Below, piece by piece: positions 1 through 9,068 of a stretch of DNA of 64,000 bases (positions within the stretch are counted from its first letter, which is position 1; every line of letters starts with the position of its first letter). A program made the position numbers and the translations under genes. Under the pieces are notes generated by a model that was not told the origin of the DNA, did no database searches, and saw nothing but the letters and a program-made list of their open reading frames with translations. The stretch is from Pectobacterium brasiliense (GTDB taxonomy: Bacteria; Pseudomonadota; Gammaproteobacteria; Enterobacterales; Enterobacteriaceae). The DNA is taken from positions 63,751-127,750 of the forward strand of contig NZ_JACDSF010000016.1 of assembly GCF_013449685.1 (NCBI RefSeq), written 5' to 3'.

Positions 1-5
1 GTGAG

Positions 6-287
6 TTAGATCTCGCCCTGATTGCTGCTATCCCTCGCTTCTGCACGTATTGCGGCATCATTCAATTGCCGTGCCAGCGACGATACGCTGCTTTTATCTT
101 TTGTTGTTGATTCATTTGAGGAGACGGATGACGTCGTTTTGTTCGACGTGTTGCCTGTTACCGCAGATGAGTTTGTTTTTTCCGTATCTCTAACATCAAT
201 GCTTTTGGTGGCGGGAAGGTTATTTAAATTAATCATCTTCAGGTTTCCAGGTAGCAGGCTGATATCTGGGCGTTGTGTTCGTACCAT
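6..287 (-). CDS. Small Ser/Thr-rich protein, possibly FlgM-like or a truncated N-terminus
   Basis: The frame encodes up to 93 residues. A start at the internal Met 18 (MINLNNLP, about position 236) is equally possible and gives 76 residues. The middle is a low-complexity Ser/Thr/Asn/Lys stretch. The C-terminus (SLARQLNDAAIRAEARDSS) resembles the N-terminal helix of some FlgM-like or secreted enterobacterial proteins, in which the chain normally continues. Here it stops a few residues later, at the window edge. Past residue 88 an alternative frame reads SGRDLTH, which would fit a continued protein if one base had been lost. No function can be assigned. It may be a small regulator, an intrinsically disordered protein, or the broken 5' end of a longer gene lying left of the window. 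Confidence 0.4.
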   Translation of the reverse strand: MVRTQRPDISLLPGNLKMINLNNLPATKSIDVRDTEKTNSSAVTGNTSNKTTSSVSSNESTTKDKSSVSSLARQLNDAAIRAEARDSSNQGEI

Positions 288-750
288 AGGGCGGAATACA
301 GCGTCTGTGCACTGTAGCCATAAGATTCAGACAAACCGCGATATGGGTATTAGTATAAAATCGGCAATTGAATTAAATAACTTTAATTTTTTGTGGTTAT
401 TTTGAAATAGATTTATAGCCCATATTGATATATTTGGTGCGCTATTTTACTGAGTTTATTATTATTCAATTCCAGTGATGTTTCATTTTAATATAATTTC
501 CATGAAATTATATTCATGGCTAATGTTTTGATATGACTATTCTGAATGCGTTAAATTTTAGCGCACTGTCTCGTGGAGTTATTAGGGAAAAACATGGTGT
601 TGCAAACTTGTCACCGAAGCGTGATACCTGAAGCGTTTACTTGTAGACTGCTCGCACTATTCTCATTTTGCTACCCCACATCATTCGAGTGGTGAAAACG
701 TGTCTACACCACCGACCGATATGTGACGTACGTCGACAAAAGGATTTGCC
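288..750. other. AT-rich intergenic region between divergent genes
   Basis: No convincing gene is seen. It should hold the promoters of the minus-strand gene ending at 6 and of the plus-strand gene at 751. It contains a perfect 10-bp inverted repeat with a 5-nt loop at 490-514 and a short palindrome GACGTACGTC near 726-735. Confidence 0.6.
490..514. repeat. Perfect 10-bp inverted repeat, 5-nt spacer
   Basis: The left arm AATATAATTT (490-499) and right arm AAATTATATT (505-514) flank CCATG. Being AT-only and perfect, it could be an operator or a weak hairpin. No T-tract follows, so a terminator role is not indicated. Confidence 0.6.
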
Positions 751-1122
751 ATGTCCGCCCATTCCCCATCGTTAACGTTTTATCTGGCTATTGGCCTGCT
801 TCAGGGGCTGCTCCTCGTCGCGGCGCTGGAAATGAAAGAGGGCGCTCTTCAGGGAATGCTCATAACGATAGCGGTGGTTGGCGGCATCAGTCTGCAATGG
901 CTGGAACGCACTCTCTTTGTGAAAAAGACGTGGCTGTTGGCTGGCGAGTTGACCGTGCTGATGACCGCCATCAGCGGTTGGGTCCTCTGCGAAAATGGAC
1001 TATTCCGTCTGCTGGATTCCTGGGTGCTGTGTGGCATCCTCCTCGGCTATATCTGCTCAAGACGGTTAGGATCGGTGACCAGAATATGGAGATTACGTAT
1101 CCCTGATTCCACCCTACGTTAG
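751..1122 (+). CDS. Small multi-pass membrane protein, function unknown
   Basis: The gene encodes 123 residues and starts at an ATG preceded by AAAGGA at good spacing. Four hydrophobic segments are visible at about residues 8-27, 33-50, 61-80 and 88-105, followed by a basic tail. The start (LAIGLLQGLLLVAALE) is reminiscent of the N-terminus of DUF4153-type inner-membrane proteins, which are several times longer, so it could be a shortened derivative or an unrelated small protein. It lies about 95 bp upstream of ahpC in the same direction. An OxyR-like motif between them suggests separate transcription. I do not recognise a function. Confidence 0.6.
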   Translation: MSAHSPSLTFYLAIGLLQGLLLVAALEMKEGALQGMLITIAVVGGISLQWLERTLFVKKTWLLAGELTVLMTAISGWVLCENGLFRLLDSWVLCGILLGYICSRRLGSVTRIWRLRIPDSTLR

Positions 1123-1152
1123 GTATTACTTATTGATTCGATAAAGACAACG

Positions 1153-1169
1153 GATTGGTGATAACGATC
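1153..1169 (+). promoter_or_regulatory. Possible OxyR-type half site upstream of ahpC
   Basis: The sequence GATTGGTGATAACGATC has the imperfect dyad of OxyR half sites (ATAG.T...A.CTAT) and lies just before a plausible -10 (TACTTT near 1179). ahpC is a classical OxyR target in E. coli. The match is only partial. Confidence 0.3.
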
Positions 1170-1216
1170 ACGTTTCTGTACTTTAGCCACATGCGAAAAC
1201 ACATGAGGATAAAGTG

Positions 1217-1780
1217 ATGTCAGTAATCAATACCCAAGTTAAACCATTCAAAAACATGGCTTTCAAAGACGGTCAATTCATTGAGGTGACAGAGAAGAAC
1301 ATCGAAGGCAAATGGAGCGTGTTCTTCTTCTATCCGGCTGACTTTACGTTCGTCTGCCCGACCGAACTGGGTGATGTCGCTGACCACTACGACGAATTCC
1401 AACAGCGTGGCGTGGAAATTTACTCTGTTTCCACCGACACCCACTTCACGCACAAAGCGTGGCACAGCAGCTCTGAAACCATCGGCAAAATCAAATACAC
1501 CATGATCGGTGACCCAACGGGCCAACTGACGCGTAACTTTGAAAACATGCGCGAAGCAGAAGGTCTGGCCGATCGCGGTACATTCATCGTTGACCCACAG
1601 GGCATCATCCAGGCGGTAGAAATCACGGCGGAAGGTATTGGCCGTGATGCCTCTGACCTGCTGCGTAAAGTGAAAGCGGCGCAGTACGTGGCTTCTCACC
1701 CAGGCGAAGTGTGCCCAGCCAAGTGGAAAGAAGGCGAGGCTACGCTGGCACCGTCTCTGGATCTGGTTGGCAAAATCTAA
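1217..1780 (+). CDS. ahpC: Alkyl hydroperoxide reductase peroxiredoxin subunit AhpC
   Basis: This 187-residue typical 2-Cys peroxiredoxin reduces H2O2 and organic hydroperoxides in the cytoplasm and is recycled by AhpF. The peroxidatic Cys47 sits in [11 protein letters not shown] and the resolving Cys near 166 in GEVCPAKW. The protein is nearly identical in length and sequence to E. coli AhpC. The frame also has a GTG at 1214, but the ATG at 1217 matches the family start (MSVINT) and has GAGG upstream. ahpF follows after a hairpin that probably lowers its expression, as expected for the large excess of AhpC over AhpF. OxyR control is expected. Confidence 0.98.
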   Translation: MSVINTQVKPFKNMAFKDGQFIEVTEKNIEGKWSVFFFYPADFTFVCPTELGDVADHYDEFQQRGVEIYSVSTDTHFTHKAWHSSSETIGKIKYTMIGDPTGQLTRNFENMREAEGLADRGTFIVDPQGIIQAVEITAEGIGRDASDLLRKVKAAQYVASHPGEVCPAKWKEGEATLAPSLDLVGKI

Positions 1781-1810
1781 GCTGACACCTCGGAAAATAT
1801 GACTGTTTTG

Positions 1811-1835
1811 TCGGGTGCATTGCACCCGATTTTTC
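1811..1835 (+). terminator. Attenuating terminator between ahpC and ahpF
   Basis: The stem TCGGGTGC / GCACCCGA with loop ATT is followed by a T-tract. It lies 30 bp after the ahpC stop and before ahpF, so partial read-through is likely. Confidence 0.8.
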
Positions 1836-1909
1836 TGGCCCGGCTTTTTGGGGCCAGCACCCCCGCACGATTTTGTTTTTGTACCACCTTGCCTAATTAA
1901 GGACGACCG

Positions 1910-3472
1910 ATGCTCGACAATACGATGAAAGTCCAGTTGAAAGCCTATCTGGAAAAATTAACCAAACCTGTTGAGTTGATTGCGACTCTGGATGACTCTG
2001 CTAAATCTGCTGAAGTCAGAACCCTGCTGGCTGAGATTGCTGAGCTGTCCGATCGGGTAAGTTTTATTGAAAAGAATGACTTGGCAGTACGTAAGCCTTC
2101 ATTCCTGATTACCAATCCAGATTCCCAAAGTGGCCCGCGTTTTGCCGGTGCGCCAATGGGACACGAATTTACCTCCCTGATTCTGGCGTTATTGCAGGTG
2201 GGCGGTCATCCGTCGAAAGAAGCGAAAGAATTACTCGATCAAATCCGCCATCTTGACGGTTCATTCCACTTTGAAACGTATTACTCACTGTCCTGCCACA
2301 ACTGCCCGGACGTGGTGCAGGCGCTGAATTTAATGGCGGTCTTGAATCCAAATATCACCCATACCGCGATTGACGGCGGCGTGTTCCAGGATGAGATCCA
2401 AAGCCGTAATGTCATGGGCGTTCCGACCGTTTTCCTGAACGGCGAGCACTTTAGTCAGGGGCGCACGAGCCTGGCTGAGATTGTGACGAAAATCGATACT
2501 GGCGCGGTTGCCAAACAAGTTGAGAAGCTGAACCAACGTGACGTCTATGATGTGTTAATCATCGGTAGCGGCCCTGCGGGCGCAGCGGCGGCGGTCTATT
2601 CGGCGCGTAAAGGTATCCGCACCGGTTTGGTCGGTGAGCGTTTTGGTGGTCAGGTGCTGGATACCGTTGATATCGAAAACTACATTTCCGTTCCGAAAAC
2701 GGAAGGAGCCAAATTGGCAACTGCGCTGAAGAGCCATGTTGATGACTACGATGTTGACGTGATCGACGCGCAGAGCGCAGAAGCCCTAATTCCTGGCGGC
2801 GAACCGGGTAAACCGCATCAGGTGATTACCGTATCCGGTGCGACATTGAAAGCACGCAGTGTGATCATTGCGACCGGCGCGCGCTGGAGAAACATGAATG
2901 TACCTGGCGAAGATCAGTACCGTACGCGCGGTGTAACATACTGTCCGCACTGTGATGGTCCGCTGTTTAAAGGCAAGCACGTCGCGGTGATTGGTGGCGG
3001 AAACTCCGGTGTCGAAGCGGCTATCGATCTGGCTGGTGTGGTGAAACACGTCACGTTGCTTGAGTTTGCGCCGGAACTGAAAGCGGATTCGGTATTACAG
3101 GAGAAAGTACGTAGCTTGCCAAACGTTGACATCATCCTGAATGCGCAAACCACGGAAGTGAAAGGTGATGGACAGAAGGTGACGGGGCTGAGCTACAAAG
3201 ATCGTCTTACCGATACGGTGCATGATTTAGCGCTGGAAGGGATCTTCGTACAAATTGGCCTGCTGCCTAACACCCACTGGCTGGAAGGTACGGTAGCCAG
3301 AAACCGCATCGGTGAAATTGAGATCGATGCCAAGTGCGAAACCAGCGTGAAAGGGATCTTTGCTGCCGGCGACTGTACGACGGTGCCGTACAAGCAGATC
3401 ATTATCGCGACGGGTGAAGGCGCAAAAGCGTCCTTGAGCGCCTTTGACTACCTGATCAGAACCCGTGCATAA
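1910..3472 (+). CDS. ahpF: Alkyl hydroperoxide reductase flavoprotein subunit AhpF
   Basis: The 520-residue NADH:peroxiredoxin oxidoreductase passes electrons from NADH via FAD and two disulfide centres to AhpC. The N-terminal tandem thioredoxin-like region carries the CxxC in [10 protein letters not shown] near residue 130. The C-terminal thioredoxin-reductase-like part has the FAD motif [10 protein letters not shown] near 215, the redox pair in TYCPHCDGP near 345, the NADH site [10 protein letters not shown] and the terminal FAD motif GIFAAGDCT. Its length equals that of the enterobacterial family. It is transcribed with ahpC and followed by a clear terminator. Confidence 0.98.
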   Translation: MLDNTMKVQLKAYLEKLTKPVELIATLDDSAKSAEVRTLLAEIAELSDRVSFIEKNDLAVRKPSFLITNPDSQSGPRFAGAPMGHEFTSLILALLQVGGHPSKEAKELLDQIRHLDGSFHFETYYSLSCHNCPDVVQALNLMAVLNPNITHTAIDGGVFQDEIQSRNVMGVPTVFLNGEHFSQGRTSLAEIVTKIDTGAVAKQVEKLNQRDVYDVLIIGSGPAGAAAAVYSARKGIRTGLVGERFGGQVLDTVDIENYISVPKTEGAKLATALKSHVDDYDVDVIDAQSAEALIPGGEPGKPHQVITVSGATLKARSVIIATGARWRNMNVPGEDQYRTRGVTYCPHCDGPLFKGKHVAVIGGGNSGVEAAIDLAGVVKHVTLLEFAPELKADSVLQEKVRSLPNVDIILNAQTTEVKGDGQKVTGLSYKDRLTDTVHDLALEGIFVQIGLLPNTHWLEGTVARNRIGEIEIDAKCETSVKGIFAAGDCTTVPYKQIIIATGEGAKASLSAFDYLIRTRA

Positions 3473-3546
3473 CGTCGGTCTGTTGAGGACGACGGCGGAT
3501 ATATTGGCCATCCTTCTGTTTCTCTGACGACGATCTTAACGTTCCA

Positions 3547-3582
3547 CGCGGCGATGCTTCATAGAAGTGTCGCTGCGTTTTT
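3547..3582 (+). terminator. Rho-independent terminator after ahpF
   Basis: The stem CGCGGCGA..CTTC / GAAG..TCGCTGCG (one G-T wobble and short bulges) is followed by TTTTTG. Confidence 0.75.
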
Positions 3583-3790
3583 GTTTTTGATCGTAAAATT
3601 TTTCTTTCGATCGTAAAAAGTAGATCTCAGCCCTTGCTAAAGGACAATAAGAAATTCATAATGCTCGCCGCTTTGTGCTGCTGCCCGTTTTTTACTGTCT
3701 ACATAGCATCCTATTTCGAGCGCAGGCGTTACCTCAATCCACATCATTTTTTATCAGTTAATACAAAAAATCATATTCTTCTTAACAGAC

Positions 3791-3799
3791 TTATCCACA
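3791..3799 (+). promoter_or_regulatory. Perfect DnaA box TTATCCACA
   Basis: It is an exact match to the high-affinity DnaA box, in a region without genes downstream of queG. Confidence 0.7.
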
Positions 3800-3951
3800 G
3801 GCTGTCGGTTGGTTATTTATTAATCGCGCTATGTTATTGATAAAATACTGTAGAGTATCTTATTGATATCTATTTATAAATTTTACTTATAAAACGCGAT
3901 AACTATCGCTTGTACTTTTTGTGACAGTTGATTGGCAACGGTTTTTTTTAT

Positions 3952-3960
3952 TTATTCACA
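3952..3960 (+). promoter_or_regulatory. DnaA box TTATTCACA
   Basis: It matches the TTATNCACA consensus in the same orientation as the box at 3791, 161 bp away, just past the 3' end of queG. Confidence 0.6.
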
Positions 3961-3997
3961 GCGCGCGCGACAAACTGATGACAAGAGTTTGAGTGGC

Positions 3998-5137
3998 TCA
4001 CGCATCACGCGGTAATCCTTTCTCGACTGCACGAATAAGTCGTTTTTTTTGTGTGGATTGGACGTCGATTCCCAGTGATGCACGACGTTCCAACTGCTGA
4101 TGAACTGCCCAGTGGATATGTTCATCCAACAGTTCGCTTTCACCCAGACGGGCTTGCAGCGCCAGTACGATACTATCCTGATAGGGGGCATTCCCCAGTG
4201 CGACGGCAATATTGCGTAGCCAGCGGAGATGGCCGATGCGCCGGATCGGCGACCCTTCCGTAATGCGCAGAAATTTCTCTTCATTCCAGCCGAATAGTGC
4301 CAGCAGCTCTGGCGTATGCAGCGCGGCACGCGGGCTAAAATCCGCCTCGTCGGTAAGTTGTGAAAACCGATTCCACGGGCAAATCAACTGACAGTCATCA
4401 CAGCCATAAATGCGATTACCCATTAGCGGACGAAATTCTTCAGGAATCGGGCCTTCCAATTCGATAGTCAGATAGGAAATGCAGCGGCGGGCATCAACGG
4501 TATAAGGTGCGACAATCGCGCCGGTTGGGCAGGTGGTCATGCAGGCGACACAGCGGCCGCACTGTTCTTCCTGTGGGCGATCGACGGGTAGGGGTAAATC
4601 GATCAGCAGTTCACCGAGAAAGAACCAGGAGCCTGCTTCTCTGTTCAGAATTAGTGAGTGTTTACCAACCCAGCCAAGCCCAGCTTTCGCAGCCAAAGGA
4701 CGTTCCATAATGGGAGCGGAATCGACAAAGGGACGAAAATTCAATTCACCGCAGTATTCCTGAATCTGGTCGCCGAGTTTTTTCAGACGTTGGCGTAATA
4801 GCTTGTGGTAATCACGACCGAGCGCATAGCGGCTAACGTAGCCGAGTTCTGGGTTTTTTAAGGTACTGGCGAATGCGGCTTTGGCTGGCAGGTAATTCAT
4901 ACGAACACTGATGACGCGCAGTGTGCCGGGCAGCAGCTCATGCGGACGCGCTCGTAACATACCGTGGCGCGCCATCCAGTCCATTTCCCCGTGGTATTGC
5001 TTATCCAGCCAGTCCTGAAGCCGAGGTTCTTCTGCGGACAAATCCGTGTCGCAGATGCCGACCTGCTGGAACCCCAATGCCTGTCCCCATTGTTTGATGT
5101 GTTGCGCTAATTCGTTGAGATCGTAGGGGTATGACAT
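3998..5137 (-). CDS. queG: Epoxyqueuosine reductase QueG
   Basis: The 379-residue cobalamin-dependent iron-sulfur enzyme carries out the last step of queuosine synthesis, reducing epoxyqueuosine to queuosine at position 34 of GUN-anticodon tRNAs. Two ferredoxin-like 4Fe-4S motifs are visible, CGRCVACMTTCPTGA near residues 193-207 and CDDCQLICPW near 247-256. A C-terminal HEAT-repeat tRNA-binding region follows (GNAPYQDSIVLALQARLGES). The length equals that of E. coli QueG. It is divergent from nnr with about 155 bp between the starts, the same arrangement as in E. coli. Confidence 0.96.
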   Translation of the reverse strand: MSYPYDLNELAQHIKQWGQALGFQQVGICDTDLSAEEPRLQDWLDKQYHGEMDWMARHGMLRARPHELLPGTLRVISVRMNYLPAKAAFASTLKNPELGYVSRYALGRDYHKLLRQRLKKLGDQIQEYCGELNFRPFVDSAPIMERPLAAKAGLGWVGKHSLILNREAGSWFFLGELLIDLPLPVDRPQEEQCGRCVACMTTCPTGAIVAPYTVDARRCISYLTIELEGPIPEEFRPLMGNRIYGCDDCQLICPWNRFSQLTDEADFSPRAALHTPELLALFGWNEEKFLRITEGSPIRRIGHLRWLRNIAVALGNAPYQDSIVLALQARLGESELLDEHIHWAVHQQLERRASLGIDVQSTQKKRLIRAVEKGLPRDA

Positions 5138-5256
5138 GATGGGCCACAGAAATAAACAAGACGTGCTGATGTTACCATATTCGCGCCGCAGAGCCGATGC
5201 CCGCTGAGACGTGCGGAATGCTGGCGGTCGTTTAGGTTGCTTGCTAATTTTAAGTC

Positions 5257-5283
5257 ATTGTAATGAAAAAATTGTAATGAAAA
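5257..5283 (+). repeat. 13-bp direct repeat in the queG/nnr intergenic region
   Basis: ATTGTAATGAAAA occurs twice, separated by one A, immediately upstream of the nnr start. It may be a slippage duplication or paired regulator sites. Confidence 0.6.
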
Positions 5284-5293
5284 CTAAGAGTAG

Positions 5294-6862
5294 ATGATGA
5301 CGGGTCACGACCGGAAGCGAGAGGATAAGTTGCCTGATTCGGTGTTTTACGCCGAGTGGGTGCGGCGTGAAGAAGCCAGAGCGGCTAGTGAGTCGGGGCT
5401 TTCGCTGTGGGAACTCATGCAGCGTGCGGGAGAAGCCGCGTTTCAGGTGGCTCGCCGATGCTATCCCTCAGCTCGCCGTTGGCGGGTGCTGGCTGGACAC
5501 GGCAATAACGGCGGTGATGGATATGTGGTCGCCAGTCTGGCGCTGGCGGCGGGCATAGAGATAGATGTTGTTGCCTGTGTCAGCGATAAGCCGCTGCCTG
5601 ATGAGGCTCATCTTGCGCGCCAGCGCTGGCGGGAGCAGGGTGGTCGTGTTCAGGACGTGAATGCGCAGGATGGTGATATACCGTGGCCGGATGGGATCGA
5701 TCTTATTGTGGATGGTCTACTGGGAACCGGTCTTTCTGCTGCACCGCGTGCGCCTTATGCGGCGTTAATGACGCAGGCGAATGCCTATCCCGCTCCTATT
5801 GTTTCACTGGATATTCCTTCTGGTTTAGATGCCGAAACCGGCACCTGTGCGGGCGTTGCGATTTGCGCGGCACAGACGGTGACGTTTATCGCGCTGAAAC
5901 CGGGACTACTGACTGGTCGCGCCCGTGAGCACGTCGGAACATTACATTATCATTCGTTAGGATTGCAGGCGTGGCTGGACGATCAAACCGCGCCGATACG
6001 GCGGCTGACCGCGGCGCAACTTCCCGAGTGGTTAACGCCTCGTCCAGCCGGACAGCATAAAGGTGATAACGGCAGGCTGCTGGTGGTAGGCGGTAACGTC
6101 GGCTTAGGCGGTGCGGTATTGATGGCCGCGGATGCGGCGTTACACAGCGGCGCAGGATTGGTGCGAGTGCTTACTCACAAACAGTATCAATCGGCGTTTC
6201 TCACGGTTCGGCCTGAGCTGATGGTGCAAGAATTGATGACAGAGACGCTGCGGCAGGGGCTGGAATGGGCCGATGTCGTGGTGATTGGACTCGGTTTAGG
6301 GCAGGATGAATGGGGCAAAACCGCGCTGCGTCTGGCAGAAAATTGTAACAAACCCATGTTATGGGATGCGGATGCGCTTAACCTGCTGGCAATCAATCCG
6401 CATAAGCGGCAGAATCGCGTGCTGACACCTCACCCCGGTGAGGCGGCACGTTTACTGAATTGCCGCGTCTCTGATATTGAAAGTGATCGCTTACTTGCGG
6501 CCACAAAGTTGGTAAAACGCTATGGCGGCGTTGTCGTATTGAAAGGTGCGGGAACGGTGATTGCCAGCGAGCGAGACGAGGTTGCCATTGCTGATGTGGG
6601 AAACCCCGGCATGGCGACAGGCGGCATGGGTGATGTGCTGTCGGGTATCGTTGGCGGTTTGCTGGCGCAAAAGCTCTCGCTGTATGATGCTGCCTGTGCA
6701 GGGTGTGTCGTTCACGGTGCGGCGGCCGATTGGCTGGCAGCGCGACGTGGCACCCGCGGTATGCTGGCAACCGATTTACTGCCTGTGCTGTTCCGATATG
6801 TTAATCCCGAGCGGGTGTTTCCAGAGCTGATGCTTTCAGAACCTATGTTTTTAGAACAATAG
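5294..6862 (+). CDS. nnr: Bifunctional NAD(P)H-hydrate epimerase / ADP-dependent dehydratase
   Basis: The 522-residue repair enzyme (YjeF) restores NADH and NADPH damaged by hydration. The N-terminal epimerase domain (about 1-225) has [13 protein letters not shown] and the DGLLGTGL segment. The C-terminal ribokinase-like dehydratase domain has [13 protein letters not shown], the [11 protein letters not shown] motif and the nucleotide-binding [16 protein letters not shown]. Two adjacent ATGs are possible starts. It heads a conserved operon: tsaE starts 5 bp after its stop, then amiB, mutL, miaA and hfq follow as in E. coli. Confidence 0.96.
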   Translation: MMTGHDRKREDKLPDSVFYAEWVRREEARAASESGLSLWELMQRAGEAAFQVARRCYPSARRWRVLAGHGNNGGDGYVVASLALAAGIEIDVVACVSDKPLPDEAHLARQRWREQGGRVQDVNAQDGDIPWPDGIDLIVDGLLGTGLSAAPRAPYAALMTQANAYPAPIVSLDIPSGLDAETGTCAGVAICAAQTVTFIALKPGLLTGRAREHVGTLHYHSLGLQAWLDDQTAPIRRLTAAQLPEWLTPRPAGQHKGDNGRLLVVGGNVGLGGAVLMAADAALHSGAGLVRVLTHKQYQSAFLTVRPELMVQELMTETLRQGLEWADVVVIGLGLGQDEWGKTALRLAENCNKPMLWDADALNLLAINPHKRQNRVLTPHPGEAARLLNCRVSDIESDRLLAATKLVKRYGGVVVLKGAGTVIASERDEVAIADVGNPGMATGGMGDVLSGIVGGLLAQKLSLYDAACAGCVVHGAAADWLAARRGTRGMLATDLLPVLFRYVNPERVFPELMLSEPMFLEQ

Positions 6863-6867
6863 ATAGA

Positions 6868-7350
6868 ATGAAAAAAATAGTCTTACTTCTGCCGGATGAG
6901 GCAGCAACGATCTCGTTAGGTACGGCGCTGGCGAAAGCCTGTGACGGTGCTTGTGTTATCCACCTTTATGGCGACCTCGGTGCGGGAAAAACGACGTTTA
7001 GTCGCGGTTTCCTACAGGCGCGCGGTCATCAGGGCAATGTTAAAAGCCCCACTTATACGCTGGTCGAGCCCTATGCGTTATCGCCGCTGGCGGTCTACCA
7101 CTTTGATCTCTATCGACTGGCCGATCCGGAAGAGTTGGAGTTTATGGGGATCCGCGATTATCTGACACAGGATGCCATCTGCTTGATTGAATGGCCTCAG
7201 CAGGGCGCTGGCGTGCTGCCCGATGCGGATATCGAACTGCATTTACGCTATCAGGATCAGGGTCGACAGGCTGAACTGTCCGCTGTTTCTGCGGCAGGAG
7301 ACGCGATGTTACAACGTTTTTCTCTTCAGCCAGGAACAACAGGATCATGA
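6868..7350 (+). CDS. tsaE: tRNA threonylcarbamoyladenosine ATPase TsaE
   Basis: The 160-residue P-loop ATPase works with TsaB and TsaD to form t6A37 on ANN-decoding tRNAs. The Walker A motif GDLGAGKTT lies near residues 35-43, followed by [10 protein letters not shown] and the HFDLYRL motif typical of the family. Its stop overlaps the amiB start, so the two are translationally coupled. Confidence 0.95.
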   Translation: MKKIVLLLPDEAATISLGTALAKACDGACVIHLYGDLGAGKTTFSRGFLQARGHQGNVKSPTYTLVEPYALSPLAVYHFDLYRLADPEELEFMGIRDYLTQDAICLIEWPQQGAGVLPDADIELHLRYQDQGRQAELSAVSAAGDAMLQRFSLQPGTTGS

Positions 7351-9017
7351 TGAGTCGTATGGTTACGCTGTTCATCGGCGTGTGGCTGTTGCTGGCAGGG
7401 ACGGCGTGGGCGGCCAACTTGTCGGACATTAAGGTAGACAATGCCTCAGGTCAGGCCACGGTGCGCCTGAGCTTTAGCGGTCAGCCTATTTATGCTTTTT
7501 TCCCACTCAGTAACCCGGCCAGAGTGGTGATTGATATTCGTCAGACTGGCGTCATTCAAGGGCTGCCGTTGGATTTCAGCGGGCAAAATCTGATTAAGCG
7601 TGTGCGCACCAGTAACGCGCAGGACGCACAAAGCCTGCGTTTGGTGCTGGATTTGACTCAGGCGGCTAAAACGCGGGCGGTGACGCAAAAAGAAGGATCG
7701 GGTTACGTTGTGGTTTTCACCATCACTGGTGATAAAGCAAAAACGGTGCAAACCTCAGCGCCTCCGGCTTCACGTCAGCAAAATAGCGCGCCGGCAGAAC
7801 CGGCTAAAAATCCGTTTAGCAACAAATCGACTGTTGCCGTCGATACCCGTTCGTCATCTACCCGCGTGTCAGCACGACAGGGGAATGAGCGCATCGTTGT
7901 GGCAATTGATGCTGGGCACGGCGGGCAGGACCCAGGGGCGATTGGTACGAACGGGCTGCGGGAGAAAAATGTCACCATTTCTATCGCGCGTAAGTTACAA
8001 GCCTTACTGAATAATGATCCGGCCTTTAAAGGTGTGCTGACGCGTGACGGCGACTACTTTATCTCCGTCATGGGGCGCTCGGACGTGGCGCGTAAGCAGG
8101 GCGCGAACCTATTAGTGTCGATTCACGCGGATGCGGCACCGAACCGCAATGCGAAAGGGGCATCTGTTTGGGTACTGTCCAACCGTCGTGCGAACAGTGA
8201 AATGGCAAACTGGCTGGAGCAGCATGAGAAGCAGTCTGAACTGTTGGGCGGCGCGGGCGATCTACTGGCAAACAGCAGCGCGGATCCTTACCTCAGTCAG
8301 GCGGTACTGGATCTGCAATTTGGTCACTCTCAGCGGGTGGGGTATGACGTCGCGACCAAGGTGCTGCGTGAGCTCCAGCGCGTCGGGGGGCTGCATAAAC
8401 GACTGCCTGAGCACGCGAGTTTGGGCGTGTTGCGCTCGCCGGATATTCCTTCTCTACTGGTGGAAACCGGGTTTATCACCAATGTCTCGGAAGAGCGGCT
8501 GTTGGGGAGCAACGACTATCAGGAAAAAATCGCCAATGCGATTTATCAGGGGCTGGGAAGTTACTTCCAAACTCACCCGATGCAATCCCTCCCAAAGCAG
8601 GAAAGCCGCCCACTACAGTCGGCGGCAAGTGATAGAGCAACGTCGGGTGGTAACGTAACCGCAGCAAAAGCGAGTGCGGGCAGCACGCGTCATACCGTTG
8701 CACGTGGTGAAACGCTCTCTTCCATTGCCCGGAATTATGGCGTCAGCCTCGCGGCTATGCGTGACGTGAATAAGCTGAACAAGGACATCGTCTGGGTTGG
8801 GCAGCGCCTGAATATTCCGGCTACTGGGACGAGGCAGACAGCATCAACACCTGCGCCTAAAAAGGCAGTGCCGGTGAAGCATAAGGTCGTAAAGGGTGAT
8901 AGCCTGAGTGCGATTGCTGCCCGTTACGGTGTCAGCATGAAAGAGATCCAACAGGCGAATAATATGCGCTCCGGCACGGTACAACTGGGTCAAACGCTAG
9001 TTATTCCGTCTGCCTGA
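7347..9017 (+). CDS. amiB: N-acetylmuramoyl-L-alanine amidase AmiB
   Basis: This 556-residue periplasmic zinc amidase cleaves septal peptidoglycan during daughter-cell separation; in E. coli it is activated by EnvC. The N-terminal signal peptide ends near AGTAWA-AN. An AMIN domain for septal targeting spans about 25-125, and a linker rich in Ser, Ala and Pro follows. The Amidase_3 domain runs from [14 protein letters not shown] (zinc His) to the [10 protein letters not shown] region with the catalytic Glu. Two C-terminal LysM repeats start at [13 protein letters not shown] and [13 protein letters not shown]. The protein is longer than the 445-residue E. coli enzyme, through the linker and LysM part. 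Confidence 0.95.
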   Translation: MMSRMVTLFIGVWLLLAGTAWAANLSDIKVDNASGQATVRLSFSGQPIYAFFPLSNPARVVIDIRQTGVIQGLPLDFSGQNLIKRVRTSNAQDAQSLRLVLDLTQAAKTRAVTQKEGSGYVVVFTITGDKAKTVQTSAPPASRQQNSAPAEPAKNPFSNKSTVAVDTRSSSTRVSARQGNERIVVAIDAGHGGQDPGAIGTNGLREKNVTISIARKLQALLNNDPAFKGVLTRDGDYFISVMGRSDVARKQGANLLVSIHADAAPNRNAKGASVWVLSNRRANSEMANWLEQHEKQSELLGGAGDLLANSSADPYLSQAVLDLQFGHSQRVGYDVATKVLRELQRVGGLHKRLPEHASLGVLRSPDIPSLLVETGFITNVSEERLLGSNDYQEKIANAIYQGLGSYFQTHPMQSLPKQESRPLQSAASDRATSGGNVTAAKASAGSTRHTVARGETLSSIARNYGVSLAAMRDVNKLNKDIVWVGQRLNIPATGTRQTASTPAPKKAVPVKHKVVKGDSLSAIAARYGVSMKEIQQANNMRSGTVQLGQTLVIPSA

Positions 9018-9068
9018 TTCTTCATGCTGACGATGTCGATAGATTGAGGATAGTAAGAGGGATACGCC

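Larger units (their letters stand above)
3583..3997. other. Gene-free region with DnaA boxes, candidate datA-like locus
   Basis: No convincing coding sequence is seen; a 68-codon frame at 3634-3840 has no ribosome site or family resemblance. There is one perfect DnaA box TTATCCACA (3791-3799), one TTATTCACA (3952-3960) and one weaker CAATCCACA (3735-3743), all in the same orientation. A further weak box in the opposite orientation lies just inside queG (4052-4060). An AGATCT hexamer occurs at 3622-3627. Between the boxes is an AT-rich stretch with TTGATA motifs that could suit IHF. In E. coli K-12 the DnaA-titrating datA locus occupies the same flank, downstream of queG. Confidence 0.55.

Noticed and set aside
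1220-1825. Long minus-strand frame opposite ahpC (201 codons)
   Set aside because: It is a shadow of a strongly conserved gene with biased codon use. The same applies to the long opposite frames at tktA, fbaA, hflK and gshB.
3634-3840. 68-codon plus-strand frame in the DnaA-box region
   Set aside because: It has no ribosome site and no family resemblance, and the perfect DnaA box lies inside it. It is more likely regulatory DNA.
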